DNA of 64,000 nucleotides from Agelas oroides (taxonomy: Eukaryota > Porifera > Demospongiae > Agelasida > Agelasidae), in assembly GCA_949130485.1 (NCBI GenBank), contig OX422189.1, positions 4,710,720-4,774,719 of the forward strand. The letters are read 5' to 3'. Below the pieces are notes generated by a model, which worked only from the letters and a program-made list of their open reading frames with translations, was not told where the DNA came from and did not search any database. Positions 37,339-48,900 of this stretch are shown here, piece after piece (within the stretch, counting starts at the first letter, position 1; the number at the start of each line of letters is the position of its first letter). Both the position numbers and the translations under genes were made by a program.

Positions 37339-40300
37339 AAAGTGCAACATTTCCTAAGCGAGGATCGAAAGCGTGCCAGCAGTGTGGATGTTTAAACGGC
37401 AACCGCGCATACGCTTGCAAGTCCTGCCACAGACCCTTGAAAGAACATGCGCAACAACTGCTGAAACCTAAGAGGAGTTCTGTGGACGTGTCTCAACTAC
37501 TACCAGACGATGTCCCCTTAAAACCGGATCGAGTGTTTTCGGTTCGTGTACGACAGCGCGGCCCCGATTACAGGACTTTTGTCTCCGTAAGCGGAGGGAA
37601 GCATTGGCAGTGCCATTACGCTCCGTGCAAAACAACCCAGGAGGCTAGGCTGAGATCTTCAGCATCATTCGAATCACAGGATGCATCGCAGAACAGTGGA
37701 AACTGCGAGCACATTCAAACAGTGTACCAAGACCTACTGCAGCAGAATAGCTGTGACAGTGAGCATAATGAAATACAACTAGATGTTTCACTGCTCTCCA
37801 CCCTTCCTTTTCCGCAAAGTATCAAAGAGAAAATGCAAGAAATGACAACTCATAATGCAAACAACCAAACGATACAGCGAGTGTCGGATGAGACATTTCT
37901 TGTCCGAAATGCCAAGTGTTCTCAAGAACACCAGTTTGGCATGCTGCACGTCAGAGTCAGCAAAGCAGTTCCGCCTACATTTCACTGTCCCTGTGACACA
38001 TACAGAAGGTACTCCAGTGTGACAGCGCACTCGGGAGGAGGGACTACTCCCAGGCTTTCAAAAAGGTGCCAGCATTTTTATCTCTGCCTTTGGGCGATAG
38101 CTTCCAACGTTCAACTTTCTGCAGAGTTTTCTCATTTTCTCTCAAAAGAGCATGCAGGTAAATATTCAGTAATGGCATGACTTTTTGAGTAAATATTTAT
38201 GTTGCTTTGTGGCCATGGCATGCAGGTGGCAATGAAGCAGTGAGAACACCAGTTTCATTTGCACAGGAGCTCCTCCCTTATGGTGAGATATATAACAAAC
38301 TTCTCTGAACCAAACAAATTGTTAGCCAGTATATACCTTCTTCTCCATATGTAGAAAGGCAGAGTCAGTCTGAAAGAGTCCTTGAGCCACCAAGTGCCAA
38401 TGCTGAGGGTAAGATTGGCATGCAGTTGTGCTCACATATTCACTAATGTGTTAATTTCCTTAATTTGTATAAATATTAAAATTTTGGTTAATGTAACAGC
38501 AACATTTTACAGATTGATCTGTCAGCAAGAATCTTGTAGCTAGATTAGCTAGGTCAAATTGCTGCCTGTTAAGAGTGCTCTTTTTATAAACTATTGCGTA
38601 TACCGGTACATTTCTTTAGTCACTACAAGGGAAGCATTCACAGCTGCATCTACTGCCAAAATACTCTACCAGCACACTGAGCGTATTCCAGAACACCCAG
38701 ATAATGTGGAGATGAAAGTAGTCCTGAAGAATATTGCAGTCAAAAATGCCAGCATGCTGCTACCTGGGGATATGAGGCCTTCGTGGAACCTAGAGTTTGT
38801 TCCCATTGATGAGACATGTGTGTTGTGTGGAACTCCACTTGGGCAACTTCAGCATATTCCTGGAAGCAACGCAAAGGCATACTTGCTGACAAAGGTGAAA
38901 TTGCTTCCAGCAAAAGCATACATGAAGAAATGCCCCAACCAACATTGCTTAGCCAGACACAGTTATCGGACATGGAGAGAAGGTATGTATTTCAAAACGT
39001 ATTGTGTTGTGGATGAATATCCATATTTATAGCCATGCATTAATGCTTTATTTTTAAACAGGTGCCTTTAACATCTGCTGCAAGCTTTTTGTGTCTTTGG
39101 ACATTCTGTTTGAGATGAGAAGCCATGTACAACAGGGTGAACCTGTGCACAATTGTGCACATTCATTGATGGAGGCAGCATCACTGACTGGGGAGAGCTT
39201 ACCACTGACTTCAGAAGAGCAGTGGTATTTGGAAAGAATGCTGTATGATGGCTATTTTGCATTTGAAGCAATGACAGCTCGAAAATGGGATGATGGGGTC
39301 TGTGGTATTTGTGGAATTGGTCCTGTTTTTGAGAGCGGAGATGGCAATGCAAAGAATTGTACCCCTCTAAAGAAAGGGCAGGTATATTTCTTGTACCTTT
39401 TTTTGTTTATTTTTGTTTCAATTAACTTTAAATTATTGACATCTATTTTTGAATTTATACCTTCAGATTACCTACTCAGAACCATGTTCAGGTGAAGTTG
39501 ATGTTGATGAATTCTGGAAACAGGTGGATTTGGAGATGATACAAAGGTCAGCATTTGCTACACACAGAAGTGTACCACCCTTAGACGCATCAAAGATAGC
39601 GCCATGGATACCACCAGTGAATCGCAGTGCTTCAGTGCTGAACACAGAAATGGAAAAAGGTCAGCTATCTGATGACAACGATACTTTTCGCCATCAAATG
39701 GTGTCATTACACAATTTCTTTGACCACAAATAGGAACAGGAAACCATAGCTCTTGTACCAGCGGTTGTCCGAAGAAGCTGGCAGAACTCATTAGAGCTGG
39801 AAAGTATGATCCCTCCCAAGTGCACAGAATGACTACCACAGAGGTCAAGGATCTCTGTGCAGCAGCAGACATCTGTGTGTCAGCTCGTAGTACAAAGGTA
39901 ATTAAAATATGGTATACACTCTGCATGAAACCTACAGCTATAACTACAAGTTCCAAGAGTACATGTACAGTGTAGTACGTATTACAAGAACACCAGTCTA
40001 TATTAGTGTTTTTGTAGTGGATTGTTGTGTATGCTAAGCTATAGCAATCATGTATGTATACCTTGTTCTGATTAACTCAATAACAACATAGCAACACAGT
40101 AGGTTTCATTGATACACATTATCATCTCTGAAAATTGCAGCCACAGATGTTAGTCCAGCTAGAAGCTCTGCACTCCTACGTATTGCAGGGTAGAAGTGAA
40201 TGCCATGTTTTTGAGGCAGCCCCTTCATGCACTGGAGGGAAAGTGTTTAAAAACTGCCATCATCAGGTTTGTTTTGCTATTAGCGTTATACCATCACAAT

Positions 40301-41113
40301 TTATTGATATCTGCTGATTCTTTATCTGCAGGTCATATCTGCCACAAAATACATTGTAAAAAAGGAGAGTACAAGGGACCACGTGGATCTACTGTTGTCA
40401 TGCAAGCATTGGCCCCTTGTTTATGCTGTTGATATGGCCTGTGATGTCGTTGCCCATGTAGAAGCACGCCTGCCACTTATGGCTGAAGCAATGTGGGGCA
40501 ATCGCCGAGGGTGTTTTGAAAAGCCCTGTCCAGAAAGACCACCACGGGTACATGCAAGTAATGATCTTGAATTGTATACTCTGCAATATCCCATTGCATG
40601 CTTTAATTTATTCTGCAGACTTTTCATCTGCCAGAGCTTCAACACATACACAGTCTACCAGCCACCTCATCAAATGTTGTGTTGGAGCACAACTATGCCA
40701 AGAGTTTGGTGCACCCCCTCACTCTGACAACAGGCAGGTATGTGGTTGGTGACAGATTTCATGATGGCCCTACAAGCTCAAGCCACAAGCGTGACACATG
40801 CAAGTACCACAACATGAGACTGTGTCCAGAACTCACGCAATTCCAATCAGTGACCTCAGAAGTCATAAATGCCAAAATCAAAAGCACAAGGCTACAGAGC
40901 AGCTCCCAGCAGAACATATACCACTACTACTCCTACAACCGACTGATGGACCATTGGCATAATTTGAAAATAGTTAAAAAGCAGCTTGCACAGATGAAAG
41001 CTGGAATGAAACCAGGTGAAACGGTTGCAAGAGATGAACTGTATCGTTTTGTGTATGTATGTGCATTGTGCAAAAAGCAAGGGCATGACAGCACAAACTG
41101 TCCCCATGCCTAA
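37339..41113 (+). CDS. KDZ/HMGXB3-type transposase-related protein
   Basis: Ten exons join in frame: 37339-38157, 38226-38282, 38355-38408, 38620-38982, 39062-39381, 39467-39659, 39734-39897, 40141-40266, 40332-40547 and 40619-41113 (TAA), about 935 residues plus an unplaced 5' exon. The N-terminus has a zinc ribbon, CQQCGCLNGNRAYACKSC. Next come a SWIM-like FHCPC-to-CQHF cluster, ETCVLCG/CPNQHC and CGICG clusters, then HWPLVYAVDMACDVVAHVEA with GNRRGCFEKPC, and a C-terminal domain ending CALCKKQGHDSTNC. Cys clusters of this kind accompany KDZ (Kyakuja-Dileera-Zisupton) transposases, and the vertebrate relative I recall is HMGXB3. Catalytic acidic residues are not assigned; AVDMACD is only a candidate. 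The many introns argue for a host-like or old gene, the setting for a mobile one. Donor GTCAGC at 39660 is weak. Confidence 0.7.
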
Positions 41114-41389
41114 GTTGTTGCGCTACTCTGTGTCATTATTGTGTCAGTTTCATGCAGTTACCTACCACAATCTGCACGTGCACCAAGCTCTACTACTTTT
41201 GTATATACCTAAACCACCATCTGGCATCACTCACCTTCTGAAGACCAAAGTAGCTGAAATTCAGCCACAGCAACATGCACTGCACTATCACCTCAACTAT
41301 AGCCTGAACCTCTCACCCTCATATGCCCCCACCCCACCCACCTCACTACTGAATGAGTTAATTTAATCCACCTAACTTTCCTCCTTTGC

Positions 41390-42020
41390 ACTACCAGCTT
41401 TTAGCAAGCTGCAGCCCACCCTCTTACCTCCATTGCATTCCAAACCCTAACCCTTACTCTTTACATTTATGCCCATAACTAAACTACCATCTGCCCCACC
41501 CTCCTCCCTACTGAAATTTCAAGATTTGTTCAATGCTTGAGACTTCAAACCTTTATACAACTTGCTTGCACTTTACTTTTTTTTTTTGGCACCCAAAAGC
41601 TGCAGCCCAGCTCCATTACAATCCAAACCTTGACCTAACCTAACCCTTACCCTAAACATATACACCCATAACTAAACCACCATCTGCCCCACCCTCCTCC
41701 CTACTGAAATTTCAAGATTTGTTCAATGCTTGAGACTTCAAACCTTTATATAACTTGCTTGCACTTTACTTTTTTTTTTGGCACCCAAAAGCTGCAGCCC
41801 AGCTCCATTACAATCCAAACCTTGACCTAACCTAACCCTTACCCTAAACATGAAGTTTCAAAATTTAATTGCACTTTTTTTGCCACTCAAAAGCTGCAGC
41901 CCCATCCTCTTAGCTCCATTACAATCCAAACCTTGACCTAACCCTTACCCTATGCCATCTATAACTAAACCACCATCTGCCCCACCCTCCTCCCAACTGA
42001 AGTCAGTGTCAAACAATGTA
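41390..42020. repeat. About 190-bp tandem repeat, three copies
   Basis: A unit with CCTAACCCTTACCCTAAAC, then CCCATAACTAAACCACCATC, then TTGTTCAATGCTTGAGACTT and GGCACCCAAAAGCTGCAGCC recurs with a period of about 190 bp. Copies begin near 41446, 41638 and 41830; the last is shortened. It follows the transposase-like gene. The C-rich strand is mildly telomere-like, but the unit is not a telomere repeat. Confidence 0.8.
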
Positions 42021-42357
42021 GTGAGCTTCAATCATATAAACTGCATTTTTTCCTTCTTCCCATGACCTACATACAGCCCTATCCATTTGTTGCCCTAAAA
42101 ACACTCCTATCTCTGGCACATAATCCACCATCTGACCATGCAACCCTCCTCCACACTGGTTTCCAACGGTGTCATTCTCAAACACACTAGTTTCTAGCCA
42201 CCTCTCTCCTAACATTAAGTTATTTATATTTGTGAAACTAAACAACTATCTGCCCCACCCTCCTTCCTGGAGTTACGGGTTTATAACTAACAAGTCAACA
42301 AAGATTGACGGAATTGGTGCAGCTTGACAGTTCATAAACCAGATAAAATTGACATGT

Positions 42358-42807
42358 TTTAGAGTTGGCAAAGTTGGCAGAGTTGACAAGTTGACAGAGT
42401 TGGCAGAGTTGACAAGTTGACAGAGTTGGCAGAGTTGATAAGTTGACAGAGTTGACAAGTTGCCGGAGTTGACAAGTTGACATAGTTGGCAGAGTTGACA
42501 GAGTTGACAAGTTGACGGAGTTGGCAGAGTTGACAAGTTGACAGAGTTGGCAGAGTTGACAGAGTTGACAGAGTTGACAAGTTGACGGAGTTGGCAGAGT
42601 TGACAAGTTGACGGAGTTGGCAGAGTTGACAAGTTGACAGAGTTGGCAGAGTTGACAGAGTTGGCAGAGTTGACAAGTTGACGGAGTTGGCAGAGTTGAC
42701 AAGTTGACAGAGTTGGCAGAGTTGACAGAGTTGGCAGAGTTGGCAGAGTTGACAAGTTGACAGAGTTGACAGAGTTGACAAGTTGACAGAGTTGACAGAG
42801 TTGACAG
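42358..42807 (-). repeat. Second minisatellite, inverted relative to the first
   Basis: About 450 bp of the same 8/9-bp unit as 31684-32835, read on the minus strand (GTTGACAGA, GTTGGCAGA and GTTGACAA on the plus strand). Outside both arrays are CACGTG-containing flanks and an AGGTCAAAGTTCA motif (31512-31524 and 42973-42985), the latter in direct orientation, so the flanks do not simply mirror each other. The two arrays bracket the ATPase/transposase-like pair. Confidence 0.95.
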
Positions 42808-43019
42808 TAACAGTGTTCGCAGCTCAGCGTGGCGATACTCCTTCAGGCTCCACCCTTTTCTCCTCCCACTCGTACTCGGCCCTTTTGTCACGTGGTATGA
42901 TTGACCAATCAAATTGACTCTTTGAAACCCACTTCGGAACTGTAGCATGCGCCAATACAGTGACTCTACAAAAGGTCAAAGTTCATCGAGGGAACTTTGC
43001 TGCGCATGCGCTAACAATG

Positions 43020-43340
43020 AACTTATTTAACACCCCCTATTCAGAGTGTTAAAAATATCTTGGGGGTGTTAAAGGTGCTAGCAAGTGGTAATTATCACGT
43101 TTAACACCCCGTGGCAGGAAGTGGTAATTATCACCTCCAACACCTCAACAAGCATTTTAGCACCCCAATTTAGCTAGCAAAGTGGGTGTTACAAAGCACC
43201 TTGAGTGTTGGGATGACACTTAGCATCAATATGACACCTTTTGGGGTGTTATAACCCTCCTATGGTGCTGCAGTAACACCCCCTTCACTCACCATGCAAA
43301 TTGCAGGGTGCTATTTAACACCATATTTCTAAGAGTGTAG
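43020..43340. repeat. ACACCCC-rich repeat stretch
   Basis: Frequent GGGTGTTA / TAACACCCC motifs on both strands and a repeat of AAGTGGTAATTATCAC (43084 and 43118 region). Probably a decayed MITE; I could not define termini. Confidence 0.5.
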
Positions 43341-44583
43341 CCAGCTCTTGAAAGAAACAAACTTTTAAACATCTACCATAATATGCACTGATACCACTGC
43401 TATGAGCTGTTGTGCTCCAAAAAATGGCTAGGATATCATAGCACAGGACTCATTTAGATCCTGAGAAAATTTAAAACTGGATGAGGTGTTGTATGCAAGT
43501 GATCTTTAAATGATGTGGCCCGGTGCCACCCTCTCCATTGAGTTTTGTTGTAAAAAGTGGGTACAGTACCATTTGACTTTGGAAAGCCATATCTTGGGGT
43601 AAAATATAGGTAAACCAGGCAATATGCATATCGTTCAATTGCTCTAAGGCTGGTTAACGAAAACATAAACCTGGGTTACAGTCAGGACCAGGGTTACTCC
43701 TAGTTCCAGGATTAGGGTTTGCTTTAGGGCAATCTTGCTTTGCCTAATTTTAAAAAGGGTTTTAGTAGCTCATTAATATATTCATGAACCCCAAATTGCC
43801 ACTCGATGGACGCATCTACGCGCTCACTGTAGGTAGCGTCCCAACCACCAATGTATCTCAAAACAATCTATGCCAGCTTTTGTTCAAAGCTACTCTCAAA
43901 GTCAGGCTAGGCTCATGTTTGTCACTACTCTTGGAATGGACAACTTTGACTGCACCAAAATGAATGCACATTTTAAAAAATTCACAGCAGTCGATCTAAG
44001 CTTATTTTCAAAGTTCCGACCACCACATGAAGGGTGCCGCCAGGCCACATCTTAACTAACTTAATTATAAACTGATTATTGGATGGCAATGCCGACAGGA
44101 AATGGGGAAAATCCCCAATTTTACGGACCGTGAACGGTTTGAGACTCTCAAAACGGACTGTGCGCTAAAATTTTAACAAGACAAAGAAGTCTATCAGCTT
44201 GGATTCCAGGTTTGTTGACCTTAAAAATCCAGGGTACTGTGCCACCTTAAGCCTGTGCTACTCACTTTTTTCGATTGCAAAATTTTGTTTTTTGTTTGGA
44301 CACGCTACTGTCCGTATACTTATTATAGCAGCCTATGGCATGCAAAGAAACCGAGTCACTCGATCGTACTCATCCAGCGGCCGGTTTGAAGCTGTAAACG
44401 GAAAGTACGGCAGTCGGCTGACGAGAAGAAGAGGCTACCTACCGGTAAAACCATCGCAAGAGGTAACTGGCTTCCTTTGCACTTCCGTCTGCCCTTTCTG
44501 CTAGCGATCTTCATTGATAAACAGCGCAAGGCTGTTAGCCAAAGCGCTGAGATAAAAGATATTCAGGCTAGGCTGGTTTGATG
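43341..44583. other. No gene recognised
   Basis: About 1.2 kb with only short frames and no identifiable domain or repeat. Confidence 0.4.
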
Positions 44584-44840
44584 CAGAGGAGGTCGGACAC
44601 GGTTGAACTTTACTAATTAAAATGGCTGAGGTCACACTAATTGATTTTTCGTATCTCAACAGACTAGTTCGCTCGACTTTTACTGAGGGGGGCCCCAGTT
44701 TTCAAATCAAGATTCAAGGCTGGGGCAAGTCATAGAAAAAGCTAAAAAGCTTTCTACCTAGCAATATCCAAGATCAATTAGTGTGACCTCAGCCGTTTTA
44801 ATTAGTAAAGTTCAACCGTGTCCGACCTCCTCTGGGTCCG
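44584..44840. mobile_element. Foldback MITE with 9-bp duplication
   Basis: Arms CAGAGGAGGTCGGACACGG, then ACTTTACTAATTAAAA and GGCTGAGGTCACACTAATTG, are mirrored at the right. It is flanked by GGTTTGATG (44575-44583 and 44841-44849). The right end carries six extra bases (GGTCCG) compared with the left. The 9-bp duplication suggests a Mutator-like element with ends different from the TAGTCTCG family. Confidence 0.8.
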
Positions 44841-45270
44841 GGTTTGATGAGTTCAATAACGACGTTATGCAATCGACCATGTGACTTTGAAAGCGTCATT
44901 AGCACCCTCCCACTCACCAACACGTGCTTAAATCAGAGATAATTAAGCGCATGCGCGAACGGCTGAAACCAGGCCCTTTCTCCTCTAGTCTCGTGCCCAG
45001 ACCCCGCCCTCTCACGAGGAAAAAAAGGGTCTGGTGACCTTCAGCCGATTCCTCGGCTTCATTAAGCTTTTCGACGAGTAATTTTGCTCGTGCCAATCAC
45101 GTTGCAGAAAACACAATCTAGATCTGTGGTTGCAACACCGGAAATTCTTGACTACTTCAACACGATGACACAGCACATTTTTGGCGCGTAAATTAGTTAT
45201 CAGTTCGCAACTATGCATACAATAAGCTATGAATTTTTAATGAAGCCCGAGGAATCAGCCGGATGTCACC

Positions 45271-45371
45271 TAGTCTCGTGCCCAGACCCAACTTAATGAA
45301 GCCGAGGAATCGGCCGAAGGTCACCAGACCCTTTTTTCCTCGTGAGAGGGCGGGGTCCGGGCACGAGACTA
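45271..45371. mobile_element. Nested 101-bp foldback
   Basis: TAGTCTCGTGCCCAGACCC to GGGCACGAGACTA, flanked by GATGTCACC (45262-45270 and 45372-45380). Its interior, TGAAGCCGAGGAATCGGCCG and onward, repeats inverted sequence found at the left end of the outer element, so 44986-45084 and 45292-45373 pair over about 80 bp. Confidence 0.85.
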
Positions 45372-45391
45372 GATGTCACCAGACCCTCTCC

Positions 45392-45760
45392 TAGTCTCGT
45401 CCCCAGACACCAAATTTTTCGCGCGCGCCCTGCGGCCTTGTCGAAAAATAGGGTCTGGACACGTTCACTGGTAAAACGGGGGCGTAATCATACGAGCGTA
45501 TCGGCATGTTGTCGCACCAATCAGATTGCTCAGGTAAAGTAAATTGCGTTATGCGTCATCACAAATAGCCAGCTTGCAAATTTTTGGGCGCCAAAGCAAA
45601 CGCTGCAGGTGGCGGATAATGTAATTAACACCTACAATTACCCAATTTACTGACCGCCATATGTAAACTTGCCCCAGTTTTCATAGTGAAAGTGTCCAGA
45701 CCCTATTTTTCGAGGAGTCCGCAGGGCGCGCGCGAAAAATTAGGTCTGGGGACGAGACTA
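45392..45760. mobile_element. Nested 369-bp foldback
   Basis: TAGTCTCGTCCCCAGACACC to GGTCTGGGGACGAGACTA, flanked by ACCCTCTCC (45383-45391 and 45761-45769). The subterminal GCGCGCGCCCTGCGG is also mirrored at the right. Interior of about 220 bp without coding content. Confidence 0.9.
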
Positions 45761-45932
45761 ACCCTCTCCTCGCGGGTGGGGTCTGGGCACGAGACTATTT
45801 CTCCTCCTCCTCGGCCTCTTTGGGCCTGGGAACGAGGCTACGTTTTTCCGTGCTGCGGGAAAGCTGGGCGGGGCCTGGGAAGACTTAACTTTAACCTTTG
45901 ACCTTTTCTTCAACGTGGCTTGATCTTTAGGT

Positions 45933-48900
45933 ATGGCTGATGAAGATCGTTTTGATGGAGTGCTGCTGGGCATCGCTCAGCAACATACCGGCGGGATTAC
46001 TGAGGTGAAAGCACTCACATTATTTTTTTTCAGTTAACGTTATTTGTGGCACAAGCGTATATCGGGGGGCTTTATTTAGAGTAAATGGCGCATGCAATGT
46101 AGTGCTCCAAATGCATCCTCTTTGCACTTGGCTGGTTTGGTTGCTTGATTATTCTAGTAAAGGAAAGAGGGAATGGTCTGGCAACTAACTCAGCACTGGT
46201 ATAATCTTGCAAGCCAAACCCAACCAACCCCAGCGCAGATATCATGCATGGGGAAAGAAGGATCTAGTGACTCTCGGTAGGTTTCTATGTGCAAGTGGAA
46301 TGGTTTTAAATGTTGAAAGTCACAAGAAGTGTTTGATAAACCCATTAATTAAGTAGGTGCTATAATTAAGTGCTAAGGTTACCACTATCAGTACGACTAG
46401 TACAACTACAATTAGCATTACTAGTGGTCAATCGATAGATATCTGTAATAAAGGCCTGTATACTGACTTCATTATATATTCATAATTCTTACATGGGGAA
46501 TTAACTAACCAGTGCTAGTGTGGGTAACGAACTTTGCCAAGACGGTCTCCAGATTCAGTGTTTCACACGTCAAGATTAACTCAAAGTCATGTGACCGTAG
46601 CCAATCAGATTGTCTACGTGGCAATTGTGATGTAGCACACGGAAACCTACCAAGAGTCACCAGACCCTTCCCCGTGTGTGATACTGAAAGCGATCCACGC
46701 TGGAAGGTCTGGCTTGTGAGACTAGCACTGGTGTGGGTCCATGGTTATTTTCAGAATTTCAATGTAGTTGTCAGTCACTGCACCAAGTTCTACTGTATTT
46801 TGAAACTGAAAATAATATTGACCATAGTTGAAGTGCTGTTTAGAGTAAAGGTGTGTTTTAGTACTTGTATGTGAACCCCTCCAAAGTGGCCACCATGGGA
46901 CCACTGCTAGTCTCAGAACCAGACCCTCAAAAACTCGAAAAGGAGGGTCTGGTAAATGGACTGGAGTGGGAGTGTACACTGTGCCTGGTATGCAGGTGCA
47001 CTTCTGATTGGCTTTTGATTAGATGTGTGTTTAGTGAAAATGCTAACTGCACAAGAGCTGTCTTTGCGTTTTGCTTTGTTTTAGAAAGCTGTGAACACCA
47101 AACGGGAAAGATTAGAATGCTTCTGCGAGCCAGTGTCTGGTTCAGCAGAAGGTTCTACTGCCAATGGAAGGTTCTGCAATTATTAGAATTCCTAACAGTC
47201 CACAGTGCACACTTTCATCCTGCCCCGTTTACGAGACCCTTCTTTCTGGAGGGTCTGGGACGAGACTAGACCACTGCTCTTTGTCCAGGGTGTGGAGCCA
47301 TGGCCATAATTCAGGCTTTCAGTATATTTCCCGTAGGGGTGGTACTGTGTACTCAGGCTGTTGAGCACAATGAGGCCACATTTCCAGACCTCTCCTTTAA
47401 TTGCCTTATGATGGCAAGAAAGGCTAGTACTATGAGCATCAGTGCTAATATGATTCCCTGGTCTTTGAGTCCAGTGACAGTGGCAGACAATCTTATGGAA
47501 GTGGTACCCGAGTGTCTGCATTATGAATTTTGTACAGTTTAGGTGCTGGTTGGACTGGGAAACCTGTCTGGTTTACAGGTAGCCTCGTTCCCAGGCTCTT
47601 GTGCAGGGGAGGAGGAAAGAGAGCCTGGTACACACTGTTCGCACATGTGCCAAGTTCCCATGGTAACCTGCATACTACTCCGCTACACTAAAATTACGGT
47701 CAATTTCTGTTTACCTGCTGAAAGGCCGCACTGCATAGTTACACTCCCTGTGGGACACATACGGGCGGTTTTGAAGTCAAAAACAATATCGCTTTGCCAG
47801 TAACGGTCTGCATTGCTTCGTTCGAGGCGATCGGTGAACTTCAAAGGGACAGATTGCGTCATTCACGTGCCGCAGCGTTTAGCTGGAATGGACGAACGCG
47901 TGGACAATTCCTGCAAGCGAAGAGCTGAGTACCTTCGTCGCTCCCTCATCATCGTCTACACAGAGCGTGGTCAGTGGCAGGCATCTTTTATACGGGAGAA
48001 GTCGGTGTGCCTCGCGGTTAGTGTAACGGAGCACATTTTACGGAAATCTCCAAATTCCCAGAAATCCTGGGAAAACCGAGCATGCGCAAACAGTGTGTAC
48101 CAGGCTCTTTTCTCCCCGCCCACGCACAAGAGCCTGGGAACGAGGCTAGTTTACAGGGTGTTCAATAGGCAAGCATTTGGGACCATGTGCATTCGTCCGT
48201 ATAATTGTGAAGTTTGCAATTTAAGGAATCCAGAATAGTGAGGAGTCAATATATAGTGATTGAGGCGATGTTTGGCAAATTTGGCCAAAATATATTCTGC
48301 CAACTTTTACTCTGTTAGTTTTGTGGGTGGAGTTTTGCACACTTGCACCACGACTGGCTATGTTCAGATAGGTCAGTGTGTCCTTTGAAGATCCCTTGCT
48401 GTCAGAAGAAGTTCAGAGAATGAACAAAGATGTATTGAAAGCATGTAGCTAAGTAGAGATTATCCTTGACACATATATCTGACAACTGTGCACTTTTTTT
48501 GCAGCTGCAGCATACCGATCAGTTGAACTACAACTGTCACATTTACACAACGGTTTTTTCACACAGCTGTCAATCACAAACTCTGTGCAGACATTTGCAT
48601 GAACAATGAACCACGTCATCCCAGGCCTAGATGTTATGCAATGTCACCCACTGCACAGGACATGTTTTGGTCTATATAGATACCAAGTGTGCACTTGGCA
48701 GAATTGGCCCAAACTAGCAAATTAAATTACAACAATTTTTGCCCTGTGATCTTCAATATTTTTGGCTGTATATCGGAGAAAAAATGTGGTGTGTAAGGTT
48801 TTTAGTCAGGCCTCTCCAGCTATATTTGGTGGAATGTCACTTAAATTTACAACACTCTACATGAACTTGTCCGCGTACATTGGTGCTCATGCCAGCCATT

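Larger units (their letters stand above)
44986..45797. mobile_element. Mutator-like foldback, outer element of a triple nest
   Basis: Starts TAGTCTCGTGCCCAGACCCC and ends GGGGTCTGGGCACGAGACTA, flanked by a perfect 9-bp repeat TTTCTCCTC (44977-44985 and 45798-45806). Two further members of the same family are inserted inside it (45271-45371, 45392-45760), each with its own 9-bp duplication. Family ends are TAGTCTCGTGCCCAGACC or TAGCCTCGTTCCCAGGC. No member here encodes a transposase. Confidence 0.9.

Noticed and set aside
31684-42807. CRISPR-like array in the minisatellites
   Set aside because: Units of 8-9 bp run without spacers; this is a eukaryotic tandem repeat.
42295-42948. ORFs of 140-217 codons on the minus strand
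   Set aside because: Same minisatellite artefact as above, in the inverted array.
46505-46730. Another TAGTCTCG-type element
   Set aside because: Only the right end (GGTCTGGCTTGTGAGACTA) is good; the left end and flanks do not give a direct 9-bp repeat.
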